64,000 nt of DNA. It comes from Sphingopyxis terrae subsp. terrae NBRC 15098. GTDB lineage: Bacteria > Pseudomonadota > Alphaproteobacteria > Sphingomonadales > Sphingomonadaceae. Positions 27,010-35,255 of this stretch are shown here, piece by piece. Each line of letters starts with the position of its first letter. Position 1 is the stretch's first letter. The stretch lies in NCBI RefSeq assembly GCF_001610975.1, contig NZ_CP013342.1, positions 3,729,001 through 3,793,000 of the forward strand, written 5' to 3'. The notes below the pieces were generated by a model that had not been told where the DNA came from, made no database searches, and was given only the letters and a program-made list of their open reading frames with translations. The translations under genes were made by a program, and so were the position numbers.

Positions 27010-28046
27010 GCGAGACAGTTTTCGACGAGCGCCGCGAACGCCGCGCCGCCGCGGATCGGATCGGCGACCGGCAGGCCCAGCCGTGCCGCCTCCGCCGCCA
27101 TCAGCGCCGCGGCCGCATCGGCATCATAGCCCGAGGTGTTGAGGCTGACGCCGCCGCAGCGGATCGCGGGATTGGTCCGGCCGCCGAGCCGGATCGTCAG
27201 GTCGATCACCTCCTCGATGCTCGGCAGGGCGAAGCTTTCCATTCCCAGAATGACCGTGCGCGTCGGATCGTGGCAGACGACGAATACGTCTGGCTGGCTG
27301 CCGTGGAGCAGGCCGAGCGATACCGCGGCATAGGCGGGGTTGAAGATCGACCCCTGCCCCTCGATCAGATCCCAGTGATCGGCAGGCGCGTCGGGGCTCA
27401 GCATTTCGGCGGCGCCCGCTTCGAAATCCGACACCACCGCATCCATCGGCATCCCGCCGCCCGCGATCATGATCCCCGTCTGCCCGGTGGCACGGAAATC
27501 GGCGTCGATCCCGCGCTCGGCAAAGGCGCGGTGCAGCGCCAGCGCGGTATATTTCTTGCCCAAGGCACAATCGGTGCCGACGGTCAGCAGCCGCTTGCCG
27601 CTGCGCTTGCGGCCGTTGCCGATCGGAATCGAAGGCGGCGGGGTGCGAACGTCGATCAGCCGCTGGCCGGTGCGCCGCGCCGCATCGGCGAGCGCGGGGA
27701 TGCTCGTCAGCCGGACGTGAAGCCCGCTCACGATGTCGAGCCCCGCCTCCATCGCCTCGACGAGCACCGCGACCCAGCTGTCGCCGATAATGCCCCCCTG
27801 ATTGGCGACGCCGATGACCAGCGAACGCGCTCCCGCCGCCCGCGCCTCTGCCGGCGACAGGTGCGGCAGGCCGGTGGTGACGGTGCAGCCGCCGATCCCC
27901 CATTCGCCGACGCAGCGGTCGGCGGCCCAGTCGGCAAGGCCAAAGGCGGTCTTGGCATAGCCCGCCTCAGTCGTGTCGCCCAGAAAGAGCAGATAGGGCT
28001 GCGGGAGGGTGAGCTGGCTGTCCAGCCGGCCCGTCGGCGCGTTCAT
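27006..28046 (-). CDS. dgcN: DUF1611 protein, D-glutamate N-acetyltransferase DgcN
   Basis: A 346-residue DUF1611 protein with the N-terminal Rossmann-like part (YLLFLGDTTEAGYAKTAFGL) and a C-terminal P-loop part with LTVGTDCALGKKYTALALHR. In the D-glutamate route described from marine Proteobacteria, a DUF1611 protein (DgcN) makes N-acetyl-D-glutamate and DgcA, an enolase-superfamily enzyme, epimerises it to N-acetyl-L-glutamate. A DgcA-like gene lies at 31501. The ATG at 28046 has CGGAG eight bases ahead; a TTG at 28070 is less likely. The assignment rests on family plus pairing. Confidence 0.75.
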   Translation of the reverse strand: MNAPTGRLDSQLTLPQPYLLFLGDTTEAGYAKTAFGLADWAADRCVGEWGIGGCTVTTGLPHLSPAEARAAGARSLVIGVANQGGIIGDSWVAVLVEAMEAGLDIVSGLHVRLTSIPALADAARRTGQRLIDVRTPPPSIPIGNGRKRSGKRLLTVGTDCALGKKYTALALHRAFAERGIDADFRATGQTGIMIAGGGMPMDAVVSDFEAGAAEMLSPDAPADHWDLIEGQGSIFNPAYAAVSLGLLHGSQPDVFVVCHDPTRTVILGMESFALPSIEEVIDLTIRLGGRTNPAIRCGGVSLNTSGYDADAAAALMAAEAARLGLPVADPIRGGAAFAALVENCLA

Positions 28047-28066
28047 CGCTGTCACTCCGCTTTCGT

Positions 28067-30253
28067 TCAAAAGGCCATGTCGATCGCGACGCCGATCGTG
28101 CGCGGCTGCAACGGCGAGATCGACAGGAAGCTCGGCTGGTTCAGCCCGTCCGCCATCGTCGAGCGCGCCATCTCGCCCTTGTTGTCGAACAGGTTACGCG
28201 CGTAGGCGCGCAGCGTCCAATGGCCGTCCCACGTCACCGACGCATTGAGGTCGACCGAGGTATACGGCTCGGCGCGCGCGGTCAGAGGATCGCTTTCGAC
28301 CAGCGACAAGCGGCTGCTCGCGTGGCGGATGCCGGCGCCGAGGCTGCCCTTGGCGCTGCCGCCCAGCTCAAAGTCGTAGTCGGCGCGGAGCGCGCCGCTG
28401 AACTTCGGCACCGCTGGCAAACGGTCGCCCTTCGCTCCGCTGATTTCGGGAACATCCTCGCTCAGCGAGGCGTCGGTGTAGCTGCCGGTCGCGCTGATCG
28501 TCAGGCCCGGCGCCGGGCGAAAGGCGATGCTGCCCTCGAAACCCTTGCTCGTCGCCTTGCCGCCGTTGGCCCCGCCATTGACCCCGCCGAACGAGCGGAC
28601 GACCTGAATGTCGGTCCAGTCCATCCAGAAGGCGGCGACATCGACCGTCACCATCCGGTCGGCCAGATCGGCCTTCAGTCCGACCTCATAGTTGGTCATG
28701 CGGTCGGCGGATACCGTCGGGGGCACATTGGGAACGATGACGTTCGGGCCGCCCGGACGGTAGCCGGTGGCGACGCGGCCGTAGAGCATTGCGTCCTTGT
28801 TTATGTGAAATTGCGGGCTGACCGAAAAGGTCCAGACGCTCTCTGCAGAGCTTCCCGGATCGTCGGCCTGGGGCACGATCGCGCCCGAGCTAATCTGGCG
28901 GAACGTCTGCTTGTTGCGCGCCCAGCGTAGCCCGCCGGTCACGTCGAACTGCTCGGCGAGCTTCAGCGTCGCATTGCCGAAGATCGCATATTCCTTGTAG
29001 GTCGCGGGCAGCCCGACGATCGCCAGCGGATCGAGCCCGGCGATCGGATCGCCGTTCATGTCATAGGACCGCACAAGCTGCGCGTTGCTCGTCTTCTCGT
29101 CGGTGAAAAAGCCGCCGATCATCCATTCGAACCGCCCGCCGCTTGGCGAGGTCAGCCGGACTTCCTGCGTCCACTTCTTGAGCCCGAGGTCGAGGTAAAA
29201 CGGCGTGATGCCCGGATCGACCGCGCCATCCGTAAGCAGCGGAAAGAGTACGCCGAAAGCATAGCTCGCATCCTGCACCTGACGGCTCTTCGTCTTGCTG
29301 TAGGTGGTCGCAGAGGTCAGCGTTGCCGCGCCGAAATCATAATCGACCGTCGCCGAATAATAATCGAGCGAAATATCATAGGATTCGGGGACATAATTGT
29401 TGAACGAATGGCCGTTGCCGAGCCGGTTGCCCGCAAGATCCGCGGCATAGAGGCCGTTGCCGTCCGAATTGAGCGACTGCCAAATGCCCGCCAGCTTGAC
29501 GCTCAATTGCGGCGTTGGTTGCCAGAGCAACGCCGCGCGGCCGCCGCGCTGTTCGAAATCATTCTGATCGGTCAGCCCGGAATTATTGACGCTGTCGACC
29601 CAGCCCGGGCTCCTGCGCCAGGCGAAACTGCCGCTGATCGCCAGCGTGTCCTGCGCGATCGGGACGTTGACATAGGCTTGCGCGCCCCAGCCGAGACCAC
29701 CTGCATCCTTGATCGAAAAGCCCTCGAGCCCGGCGCGCACGCGGAATTCATGCGTGTCGGGTTGCACCGTGACATATTTGACAAGGCCGCCGATCGAGCT
29801 CGCACCATACAGAGTGCCCTGCGGACCCTTCAGCACTTCGACGCGATCGAGGTCATAGGGCATCAGGTCGATCGTGAAGGCTCCCGCGCGATTGTAGATC
29901 GCGCTCGATCCGACCGGCGCATCGTCGAGATAGATGCCGACCGTCTGCGCGGCGCTCAGCGGTGCGACGCCGCGCAGCGTGATCGTCGTCTGCCCCGGCG
30001 TGCCGCCGTTGCTCACGTTCATGCCGGGAACATAGCCGGCATAATCGACGAGCGAGGCCGAACCCTGCTGCTGGATATCCTCACCGCCGACCACGCTGAT
30101 CGAAATCGGCACGTCCTGCACGTTCTGCACGCGCTTCTGGGCGGTGACGACGATCTCGCCGCTATATTCCGCGCCGCCCGCTTCCTGCGCCTGCACCGGC
30201 ATCGCCACCGCGAGCGCCGCGATGCTGCTTGCAATCCAAAGACCCTGTTTCAT
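28067..30253 (-). CDS. TonB-dependent outer-membrane receptor
   Basis: A 728-residue receptor with a signal peptide (cleavage after AMPVQAQ), a plug domain beginning GEIVVTAQKRVQNVQDVPIS and a 22-strand-type barrel ending in a C-terminal Phe (GVAIDMAF). The plug has TLRGVAPLSAAQTVGIYLDD and RVEVLKGPQGTLYGASSIGG. No siderophore or vitamin partner is nearby; it lies between an M19 dipeptidase (4-base gap) and dgcN (20-base gap). This points to uptake of peptides or muropeptides, as inferred from context. Confidence 0.92.
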   Translation of the reverse strand: MKQGLWIASSIAALAVAMPVQAQEAGGAEYSGEIVVTAQKRVQNVQDVPISISVVGGEDIQQQGSASLVDYAGYVPGMNVSNGGTPGQTTITLRGVAPLSAAQTVGIYLDDAPVGSSAIYNRAGAFTIDLMPYDLDRVEVLKGPQGTLYGASSIGGLVKYVTVQPDTHEFRVRAGLEGFSIKDAGGLGWGAQAYVNVPIAQDTLAISGSFAWRRSPGWVDSVNNSGLTDQNDFEQRGGRAALLWQPTPQLSVKLAGIWQSLNSDGNGLYAADLAGNRLGNGHSFNNYVPESYDISLDYYSATVDYDFGAATLTSATTYSKTKSRQVQDASYAFGVLFPLLTDGAVDPGITPFYLDLGLKKWTQEVRLTSPSGGRFEWMIGGFFTDEKTSNAQLVRSYDMNGDPIAGLDPLAIVGLPATYKEYAIFGNATLKLAEQFDVTGGLRWARNKQTFRQISSGAIVPQADDPGSSAESVWTFSVSPQFHINKDAMLYGRVATGYRPGGPNVIVPNVPPTVSADRMTNYEVGLKADLADRMVTVDVAAFWMDWTDIQVVRSFGGVNGGANGGKATSKGFEGSIAFRPAPGLTISATGSYTDASLSEDVPEISGAKGDRLPAVPKFSGALRADYDFELGGSAKGSLGAGIRHASSRLSLVESDPLTARAEPYTSVDLNASVTWDGHWTLRAYARNLFDNKGEMARSTMADGLNQPSFLSISPLQPRTIGVAIDMAF

Positions 30254-30257
30254 CGCC

Positions 30258-31412
30258 TTACCCCCACACTTGCGCGAGCAGGCGGCGGAAATTGCCCCCC
30301 AGCACCGCGCGGATGTTATCGTCCGAATAGCCGCGACGGATCAGTTCCTCGGTCAGGTCGAAGACCTTGAGCGGGTGGTCGAAACCGTCGATGTCGATCT
30401 TGTCGCGAAAGGCATAGCTGTCCTTGTAGCTTGCCTTCAGCGCCGCATATTCCGCCGGCGCCATGTCGTCATAGCCGTTGAGGTCGGCGTCGGACCCGAT
30501 GCCGACATGCTCGATCCCGACCAGCTTGGCGACATGGTCGATATGATCGGCCATATGGCCGACATTGGTGGGGTCGCTCGCGCGGACGAACATCCGCACT
30601 CCGGTGATCCCCATAACCCCACCCTTGGCGGCGAGCGCCTTGATTGCCTCGTCGGTCTTGACCCGCGGATGGTCGACCAGCGCGCGCGCATTGCTGTGGG
30701 TGATCGCGATCGGCCCCTTGGCGAGCGCGATCGCGTCGAGCGTGGTGCGGTCGCCGCAATGAGACACGTCGATCAGCATCTTCGCCCGCTCCATCGCGTC
30801 GATGATCGCCGCGCCATAGTCGCTGATCCCGCCATCAACTCGGTCGGTGCTGCCCGACCCGATGCGGTTCTGGCTGTTATAGGTGAGTTGCGCGCAGCGC
30901 AGGCCCAGCCGGCGAAAGACCGCGACATCCTCGACGCCGTCGAACTGGTCGGCATTCTGGATGCCCATGATGACGGCGCATTTGCGCATCGCCTTTGCCC
31001 TGTCGAGGTCGTCCACCGTGTCGACGAGCGAAAAAACATGGCCGTTGCGCCCGACGAAGCCCTGCCACCCCGCCATATATTCCATCGCCTGCGCCCGCGC
31101 ATCGGGGCCGCCCAGACCGAAGCTGTTGTGGAAGCCCGTGATCCCGCTCGCGCGAAACTCCCCCGCCTCGGCATCGGTGAGGCGGTGCGCGATATAATCG
31201 GCTGCCATCGTGATCTTGAGCGGCGCGAGCATGTCGATCACCAGCGAGGCGGCGACCAGATCGACGGCGCGCGTCGAATAGCTGCGCGCCGGCGTCGCCG
31301 CGAAGGCATAGGCACCGCGCCCGATCATCGGCGCTGCGATCGTCGCAGACAAGGCTGTCCCGACCGCGCCCGCCACAAAGGCGCGGCGCGTCGCCGGGAA
31401 TGACGCGGTCAT
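30258..31412 (-). CDS. M19-family dipeptidase homologue with altered metal site, Tat-exported
   Basis: A 384-residue protein starting with a twin-arginine signal (ATRRAFVAGAVG). It follows the M19 fold with His in LIDVSHCGD, His in AITHSNARA and Asp in GIGSDADLNG. The first metal motif HxD is replaced by DML in LVIDMLAPL, and the bridging Glu is replaced by Gln in MGIQNADQF. It may use one metal or a different chemistry. The ATG at 31412 follows GGAGGGTGG; a GTG at 31424 is possible. First gene of the operon that runs to 23121. Confidence 0.82.
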   Translation of the reverse strand: MTASFPATRRAFVAGAVGTALSATIAAPMIGRGAYAFAATPARSYSTRAVDLVAASLVIDMLAPLKITMAADYIAHRLTDAEAGEFRASGITGFHNSFGLGGPDARAQAMEYMAGWQGFVGRNGHVFSLVDTVDDLDRAKAMRKCAVIMGIQNADQFDGVEDVAVFRRLGLRCAQLTYNSQNRIGSGSTDRVDGGISDYGAAIIDAMERAKMLIDVSHCGDRTTLDAIALAKGPIAITHSNARALVDHPRVKTDEAIKALAAKGGVMGITGVRMFVRASDPTNVGHMADHIDHVAKLVGIEHVGIGSDADLNGYDDMAPAEYAALKASYKDSYAFRDKIDIDGFDHPLKVFDLTEELIRRGYSDDNIRAVLGGNFRRLLAQVWG

Positions 31413-31447
31413 TCCACCCTCCACCTCAAGAAAATTTCACTTTCAAG

Positions 31448-31487
31448 ACTATTGTCCTAATCAGAAAATTGTCAACCCATTTAGGAC
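31448..31487 (-). promoter_or_regulatory. Promoter and candidate operator of the M19-TonB-dgcN operon
   Basis: On the minus strand, TTGACA (complement of 31470-31475) is followed after 16 bases by AATAGT (complement of 31448-31453), 36 bases before the M19 start. An inverted repeat GTCCTAA (31454-31460) and TTAGGAC (31481-31487) brackets the -35 box. The 21 bases at 31455-31475 match the promoter at 34591 in 18 positions, with the 12-base core GAAAATTGTCAA identical in both. This arrangement suits a repressor, probably the XRE-cupin protein. Confidence 0.65.
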
Positions 31488-31500
31488 AGGATAATTCATA

Positions 31501-32511
31501 TCAGCCGCCACCCCACAGGCTCGGCGGACAATGGATCTTGCCGTCGCGATAGGTGACGCCGGGCTCGCGGTCGCGCGCGAGGAACGTCGGCCCGTCGAGG
31601 TCGACGATGTCGCAGAGCTGCCCCACGAGGTAGGATGGCGCCATCGACAGGCTGGTGCCCATCATATTGCCCACCATCACGTCGAGCCCCAACCGCCGCG
31701 CCTGCCGCGCGATCGCCAGCCCCTCGGTCAGCCCGCCGCACTTGTCGAGCTTGATATTGACGACATCGAAGCGCCCGACGAGCGAGGCGGTGTCGGCGAG
31801 CGACAGCGCGCTTTCGTCGGCAACGAAGGGCAAGGGCCGCTTGATCCCGTCGAGGTCGGCCTCGCGCCCGCGCCGCAGCGGCTGTTCGAGCTGCGCGATG
31901 CGATGCGCGACGAGCAGCGGCAACAGATCGCCCAGCGTAGCGCGGTCATAACCCTGATTGGCATCGACGCCGATCCACGCATGCGGCCGCGCCGCGCGGA
32001 TCGCGGCGATGCGCGCCGCGTCAAGGTCGACCTCGCCCGTCAGCTTTACCTTCACCGGCGCGTGCGGGTCGATCGCCAGCGCGGCGGCGGCCATCGCTTC
32101 GGGGCTGTCGGCGCCGAGCGTCAGCGTCGAGCGCAGCGCGCGCGGCGGGTCGAGCCCGGCCAATTCCCAGACGGGCTTGCCCGCACGCCGGGCCTCGAGA
32201 TCCCAGAAGGCGCAGTCGATCGCGTTGCGCGCGCCGCCGGGGGGCAGCAGATGCTGCAGATCCTCGCGCGTCGCGCCCCCTTCGATCGCGGGCCGCACCC
32301 GCGTCGCTTCGGCGAGCATATGGTCGATATCGTCGCCGAGGTAATAAACCCCCGCCCCCTCGCCGCGGCCCTCATGGCGGCCGTCGGACAGGGTGGCGAC
32401 GAGCAGCGCAGTCTCGGTGAACACATGGCCCGCGATGCGGAACGGCTGGTGATAGGGAAAACGCTCGACGCGAAGGTCGAGCGTCAGTCCGGTCATGACA
32501 TCGGCCGTCAT
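31501..32511 (-). CDS. dgcA: Enolase-superfamily racemase/epimerase, N-acetyl-D-glutamate racemase DgcA
   Basis: A 336-residue muconate-lactonising/dipeptide-epimerase subgroup enzyme. Catalytic lysines lie on opposite faces: KVKLTGE (near residue 160) and NIKLDKCGG (near 264). Metal ligands are in GVDANQGY, LEQPL and ADESAL. Two opposed lysines mark 1,1-proton-transfer racemases. DgcA-type enzymes convert N-acetyl-D-Glu to N-acetyl-L-Glu; L-Ala-D/L-Glu epimerase is the alternative and would also suit muropeptides. The ATG at 32511 shares one base with the upstream hydrolase stop. Confidence 0.8.
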   Translation of the reverse strand: MTADVMTGLTLDLRVERFPYHQPFRIAGHVFTETALLVATLSDGRHEGRGEGAGVYYLGDDIDHMLAEATRVRPAIEGGATREDLQHLLPPGGARNAIDCAFWDLEARRAGKPVWELAGLDPPRALRSTLTLGADSPEAMAAAALAIDPHAPVKVKLTGEVDLDAARIAAIRAARPHAWIGVDANQGYDRATLGDLLPLLVAHRIAQLEQPLRRGREADLDGIKRPLPFVADESALSLADTASLVGRFDVVNIKLDKCGGLTEGLAIARQARRLGLDVMVGNMMGTSLSMAPSYLVGQLCDIVDLDGPTFLARDREPGVTYRDGKIHCPPSLWGGG

Positions 32512-34487
32512 CAGTAGACCATGCCGAAGCCATAGAGGTGGAAGTGCAGCGTCAGCCAGACGAGCACCAGCGCCGACAGCAGCAACAGCACCGCCCCCAG
32601 CTTCATCGTCCAGCGGCGCTTGTCCTTGATGCACAGCCACAGGTGCCACGCGCTCGTCGCCAACAGGCCAAGGCTGGCGATCGGCGTCAGCACGCGCAGC
32701 AGGATGATCAGCCAGTCGAGCGGGCCGCCGACGCTCCCGATATCGCCCGAGAAGGTGACGATGAACATCGCCCATCCGGCGACCGCCGCGATGACGAGCC
32801 ACGCGAACAGCCGCGACAGCCGCCACGCGCGCCGCGCCTGGCCTTCGAGCGCAAAGGTCGCGCCATAGCTGCGGCGGACCAGCGCGCGCACCGGCCACGC
32901 GAGCGCCGCAAGCAGCACGAGCAGCAGCGCTGCGATCAGCGCCGGGTTCAGCCAGGCGACATTTTCGCCCGCCGGGGCCGGCCAGAAGACCATGAAGGGC
33001 GACGCGGCATCCAGGCTGATGCGCACGACGCGTCCGTCCTTGACCTCGGCAGCGAGCCGTTCGCCGGTGCCGGTGTCGCGCCACACAAAGGGCTCGACTT
33101 CGACCCAGTCGCGCGGTCCGGCGCTCAGCCCGTCGAGCGCGGGCATCGCGATCTTGCCGTCGGTTCCGACCACGATCTGCGCCTGGCCGAGCAGGCCGAA
33201 CAGGCTCATGAAATTGGTGAAGGACCCGCGGCTCGACACATAATGGCCGGCCAGCATCGCGGCATGGTCGCGCGCAGTCTTTTCATCGACCTGTCCGGGC
33301 TTGGGCGTGCCGGGCAGATAGCGGTCGGCGAACTGGTGGAACAGCGCGCTGCGGATCGCGCCCGCTGCGCCTTCCTTGCCGGGGCTGTTCATCGACACGA
33401 ACAAGCCGATGTCCGAATCGGGGAACAGCCACAGATAGCTGTGGAACCATTCGGTATCGCCGCCGTGCGCGATCGCGCGATGCCCGTTGACCCATTGTTC
33501 GTAGAAGCCGAGCGCCATGCTGTTGAGCGGGCCGACGCCGGGCGCCTTGTAATCGTGCATCAGCTTCGCCGTCTCGGGCTTCAGCAGCACGCCGCCGTTG
33601 TTCAGATGCGCCATCATGAACTTGCCCATGTCGCCGCCCGACGCCGACAGGCTGCCCGCGGGGGCCGGCACGACGATTTCGAAGGGCTTGGCCTTGTCGG
33701 TCATCACGCGGTAGCCGCTCGACATGAAGGGCGCGAGCGCGGCCGGCAGCGGCTGGCGGAAGCTCGCATATTTCATGCCCAGCGGCGCAAAAATGTGCCG
33801 ATCGATATAATCATCGAAGGATTCGCCGCTGGTGCGCTGAACGATGTATCCGGCCAGCGCGGTCGCATAGTTGGAATAGGCGGGCGTGCTTCCCGGCGCA
33901 AAAACCCGCGCGGGCAGCGCTTCGCGCGCATAATCCTTCAGCGGCATCACCGCCTTGGGATCGCTGCTGATCAGATAGCGGATCGATTCTTCAAAGCCCG
34001 CGGTGTGCGTCATGATATTGCGCAGCGTCACCGGCTTGCCCTCGAAGGGCGGAATCTTGAAATCGAGATAGGTGTTCACATCCTTATCGAGGTCGAGCTT
34101 ACCGGCTTCGACAAGCTGCATCACCGCGGTCCAGGTAAACAGCTTCGACACCGAACCGGGGCGAAACAGCGTCGTCGCGGGATCGACGGGCTTGCGCGAC
34201 GCGACATCGGCAAAGCCATAGCCCTTCTGCAGCACCGTGCCGCCGCCGCGCACCACGACGACGACCGCACCGGCAACCTCGCCGCGCGCGAGCGCATAGG
34301 GCATGAAACCGTCGAGCCACGCCTCGACATCGGCGGCGTCGAGCTTGGCCGCGCCCGCGGGCGGCGGCGGCACGGCCGGCGTCTGCTCCGCCGGCTTGGC
34401 GGCAATCTGCTGCACCGGCCCCTGCGCGGCCAGCGGGACGGCCGCCAGCACTCCCAATCCTATCATAAGCTTGCGAAGGAAACGCAT
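32511..34487 (-). CDS. Beta-lactamase-fold serine hydrolase with C-terminal membrane segments
   Basis: A 658-residue protein with an N-terminal signal or anchor (LMIGLGVLAAVPLAAQG). The beta-lactamase domain (about 45-395) has SxxK in PGSVSKLFTW, YSN in AYSNYATALAGY and HGG in AHGGDTEWFH. A linker domain and four membrane segments follow from about residue 515, the last being LGAVLLLLSALVLVWLTLHF. So the catalytic part is tethered in the periplasm. The ATG at 34487 follows GGGGGA; upstream in-frame codons lack a site. It is cotranscribed with dgcA through a one-base overlap. Confidence 0.83.
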   Translation of the reverse strand: MRFLRKLMIGLGVLAAVPLAAQGPVQQIAAKPAEQTPAVPPPPAGAAKLDAADVEAWLDGFMPYALARGEVAGAVVVVVRGGGTVLQKGYGFADVASRKPVDPATTLFRPGSVSKLFTWTAVMQLVEAGKLDLDKDVNTYLDFKIPPFEGKPVTLRNIMTHTAGFEESIRYLISSDPKAVMPLKDYAREALPARVFAPGSTPAYSNYATALAGYIVQRTSGESFDDYIDRHIFAPLGMKYASFRQPLPAALAPFMSSGYRVMTDKAKPFEIVVPAPAGSLSASGGDMGKFMMAHLNNGGVLLKPETAKLMHDYKAPGVGPLNSMALGFYEQWVNGHRAIAHGGDTEWFHSYLWLFPDSDIGLFVSMNSPGKEGAAGAIRSALFHQFADRYLPGTPKPGQVDEKTARDHAAMLAGHYVSSRGSFTNFMSLFGLLGQAQIVVGTDGKIAMPALDGLSAGPRDWVEVEPFVWRDTGTGERLAAEVKDGRVVRISLDAASPFMVFWPAPAGENVAWLNPALIAALLLVLLAALAWPVRALVRRSYGATFALEGQARRAWRLSRLFAWLVIAAVAGWAMFIVTFSGDIGSVGGPLDWLIILLRVLTPIASLGLLATSAWHLWLCIKDKRRWTMKLGAVLLLLSALVLVWLTLHFHLYGFGMVY

Positions 34488-34554
34488 CGCTTTATCCCCC
34501 TTATCCGGCGCGCCGCGCGACATGCTTGCAGCGAGCCGCGAGACGCCTTACCAA

Positions 34555-34574
34555 GGGTCAGCAATAAGTGACCC
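34555..34574. promoter_or_regulatory. Inverted repeat GGGTCA-N8-TGACCC
   Basis: A perfect 6-base inverted repeat with an 8-base spacer between the divergent hydrolase-dgcA operon and the XRE-cupin gene. It lies just downstream of the predicted minus-strand -10 box, where a bound protein could block initiation. It may be a second operator for the regulator. Confidence 0.4.
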
Positions 34575-34583
34575 AATGCGGAC

Positions 34584-34611
34584 ATAATGATCCTGATTGG
34601 AAAATTGTCAA
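34584..34611 (-). promoter_or_regulatory. Promoter and shared regulatory element upstream of the hydrolase-dgcA operon
   Basis: On the minus strand, TTGACA (complement of 34606-34611) is followed after 16 bases by CATTAT (complement of 34584-34589), about 95 bases before the hydrolase start. The 21-base block 34591-34611 is 18/21 identical to 31455-31475. It also ends 20 bases before the XRE-cupin ATG, so one bound protein could affect both directions. Conservation extends through the spacer, not only the -35 box, which argues for an operator. Confidence 0.6.
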
Positions 34612-34631
34612 ATGAGGAATGGACCGACCCG

Positions 34632-35255
34632 ATGACATCCCGATCGAATCCCCCGACGCTCGGCGAGGTCATGCGGGGAATTCGCACCCGAAATGGCTGG
34701 ACGCTCAAGGAAATGAGCGCGCGCTCGGGCATCCCGGTATCGACGCTGTCGAAGGTCGAACATGACCGGCTGACGCTCAGCTACGACAAGCTGCAACAGC
34801 TCAGCCAGCGGCTCAACATCCGCATGTCCGACCTGTTCGCCGAAGATGCGGGGGACAGCGCGCCGCGCGTCACCGGCCGGCGCAGCGTCGGCACCATCGA
34901 CACCGCGGTTCGCGTCACCACCGACAATTACGACTATCATTATCTCTGCACCGACCTGCGGCAAAAGCGCATGATCCCTATCATCACGCGCATCCGCGCG
35001 CGCAGTGCGAGCGAATTCGGCGAGCTCGTCCACCACCAGGGCGAGGAGTTCATCTATGTCATCGAAGGACGGATCGAAGTGCACAGCGAATTTTACGATC
35101 CCGTGGTCCTCGACGCGGGTCAGGGCATCTATATCGATTCGTCGATGGGTCACGCTTATGTCGTCGCCGACGGCTGCGACGAGGCGCTGGTCCTCGGCGT
35201 CTGCTCGAGCGCCGACGAAGGGTTGATGGATTCGCTGATGAGCCTCCATGCATAG
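34632..35255 (+). CDS. XRE-family regulator with C-terminal cupin domain
   Basis: A 207-residue regulator with an HTH (WTLKEMSARSGIPVSTLSKV, about 19-40) and a cupin ligand domain (GEEFIYVIEGRIEVHSEFYD, VLDAGQGIYIDSSMGHAYVV). Such proteins often repress amino-acid or polyamine catabolism and sense the substrate. An in-frame ATG at 34587 would place the shared promoter element inside the coding region, and the element's twin is intergenic. I therefore choose the ATG at 34632, though its GAGGA site is rather far. Its stop overlaps the deacylase gene by eight bases. Confidence 0.88.
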   Translation: MTSRSNPPTLGEVMRGIRTRNGWTLKEMSARSGIPVSTLSKVEHDRLTLSYDKLQQLSQRLNIRMSDLFAEDAGDSAPRVTGRRSVGTIDTAVRVTTDNYDYHYLCTDLRQKRMIPIITRIRARSASEFGELVHHQGEEFIYVIEGRIEVHSEFYDPVVLDAGQGIYIDSSMGHAYVVADGCDEALVLGVCSSADEGLMDSLMSLHA

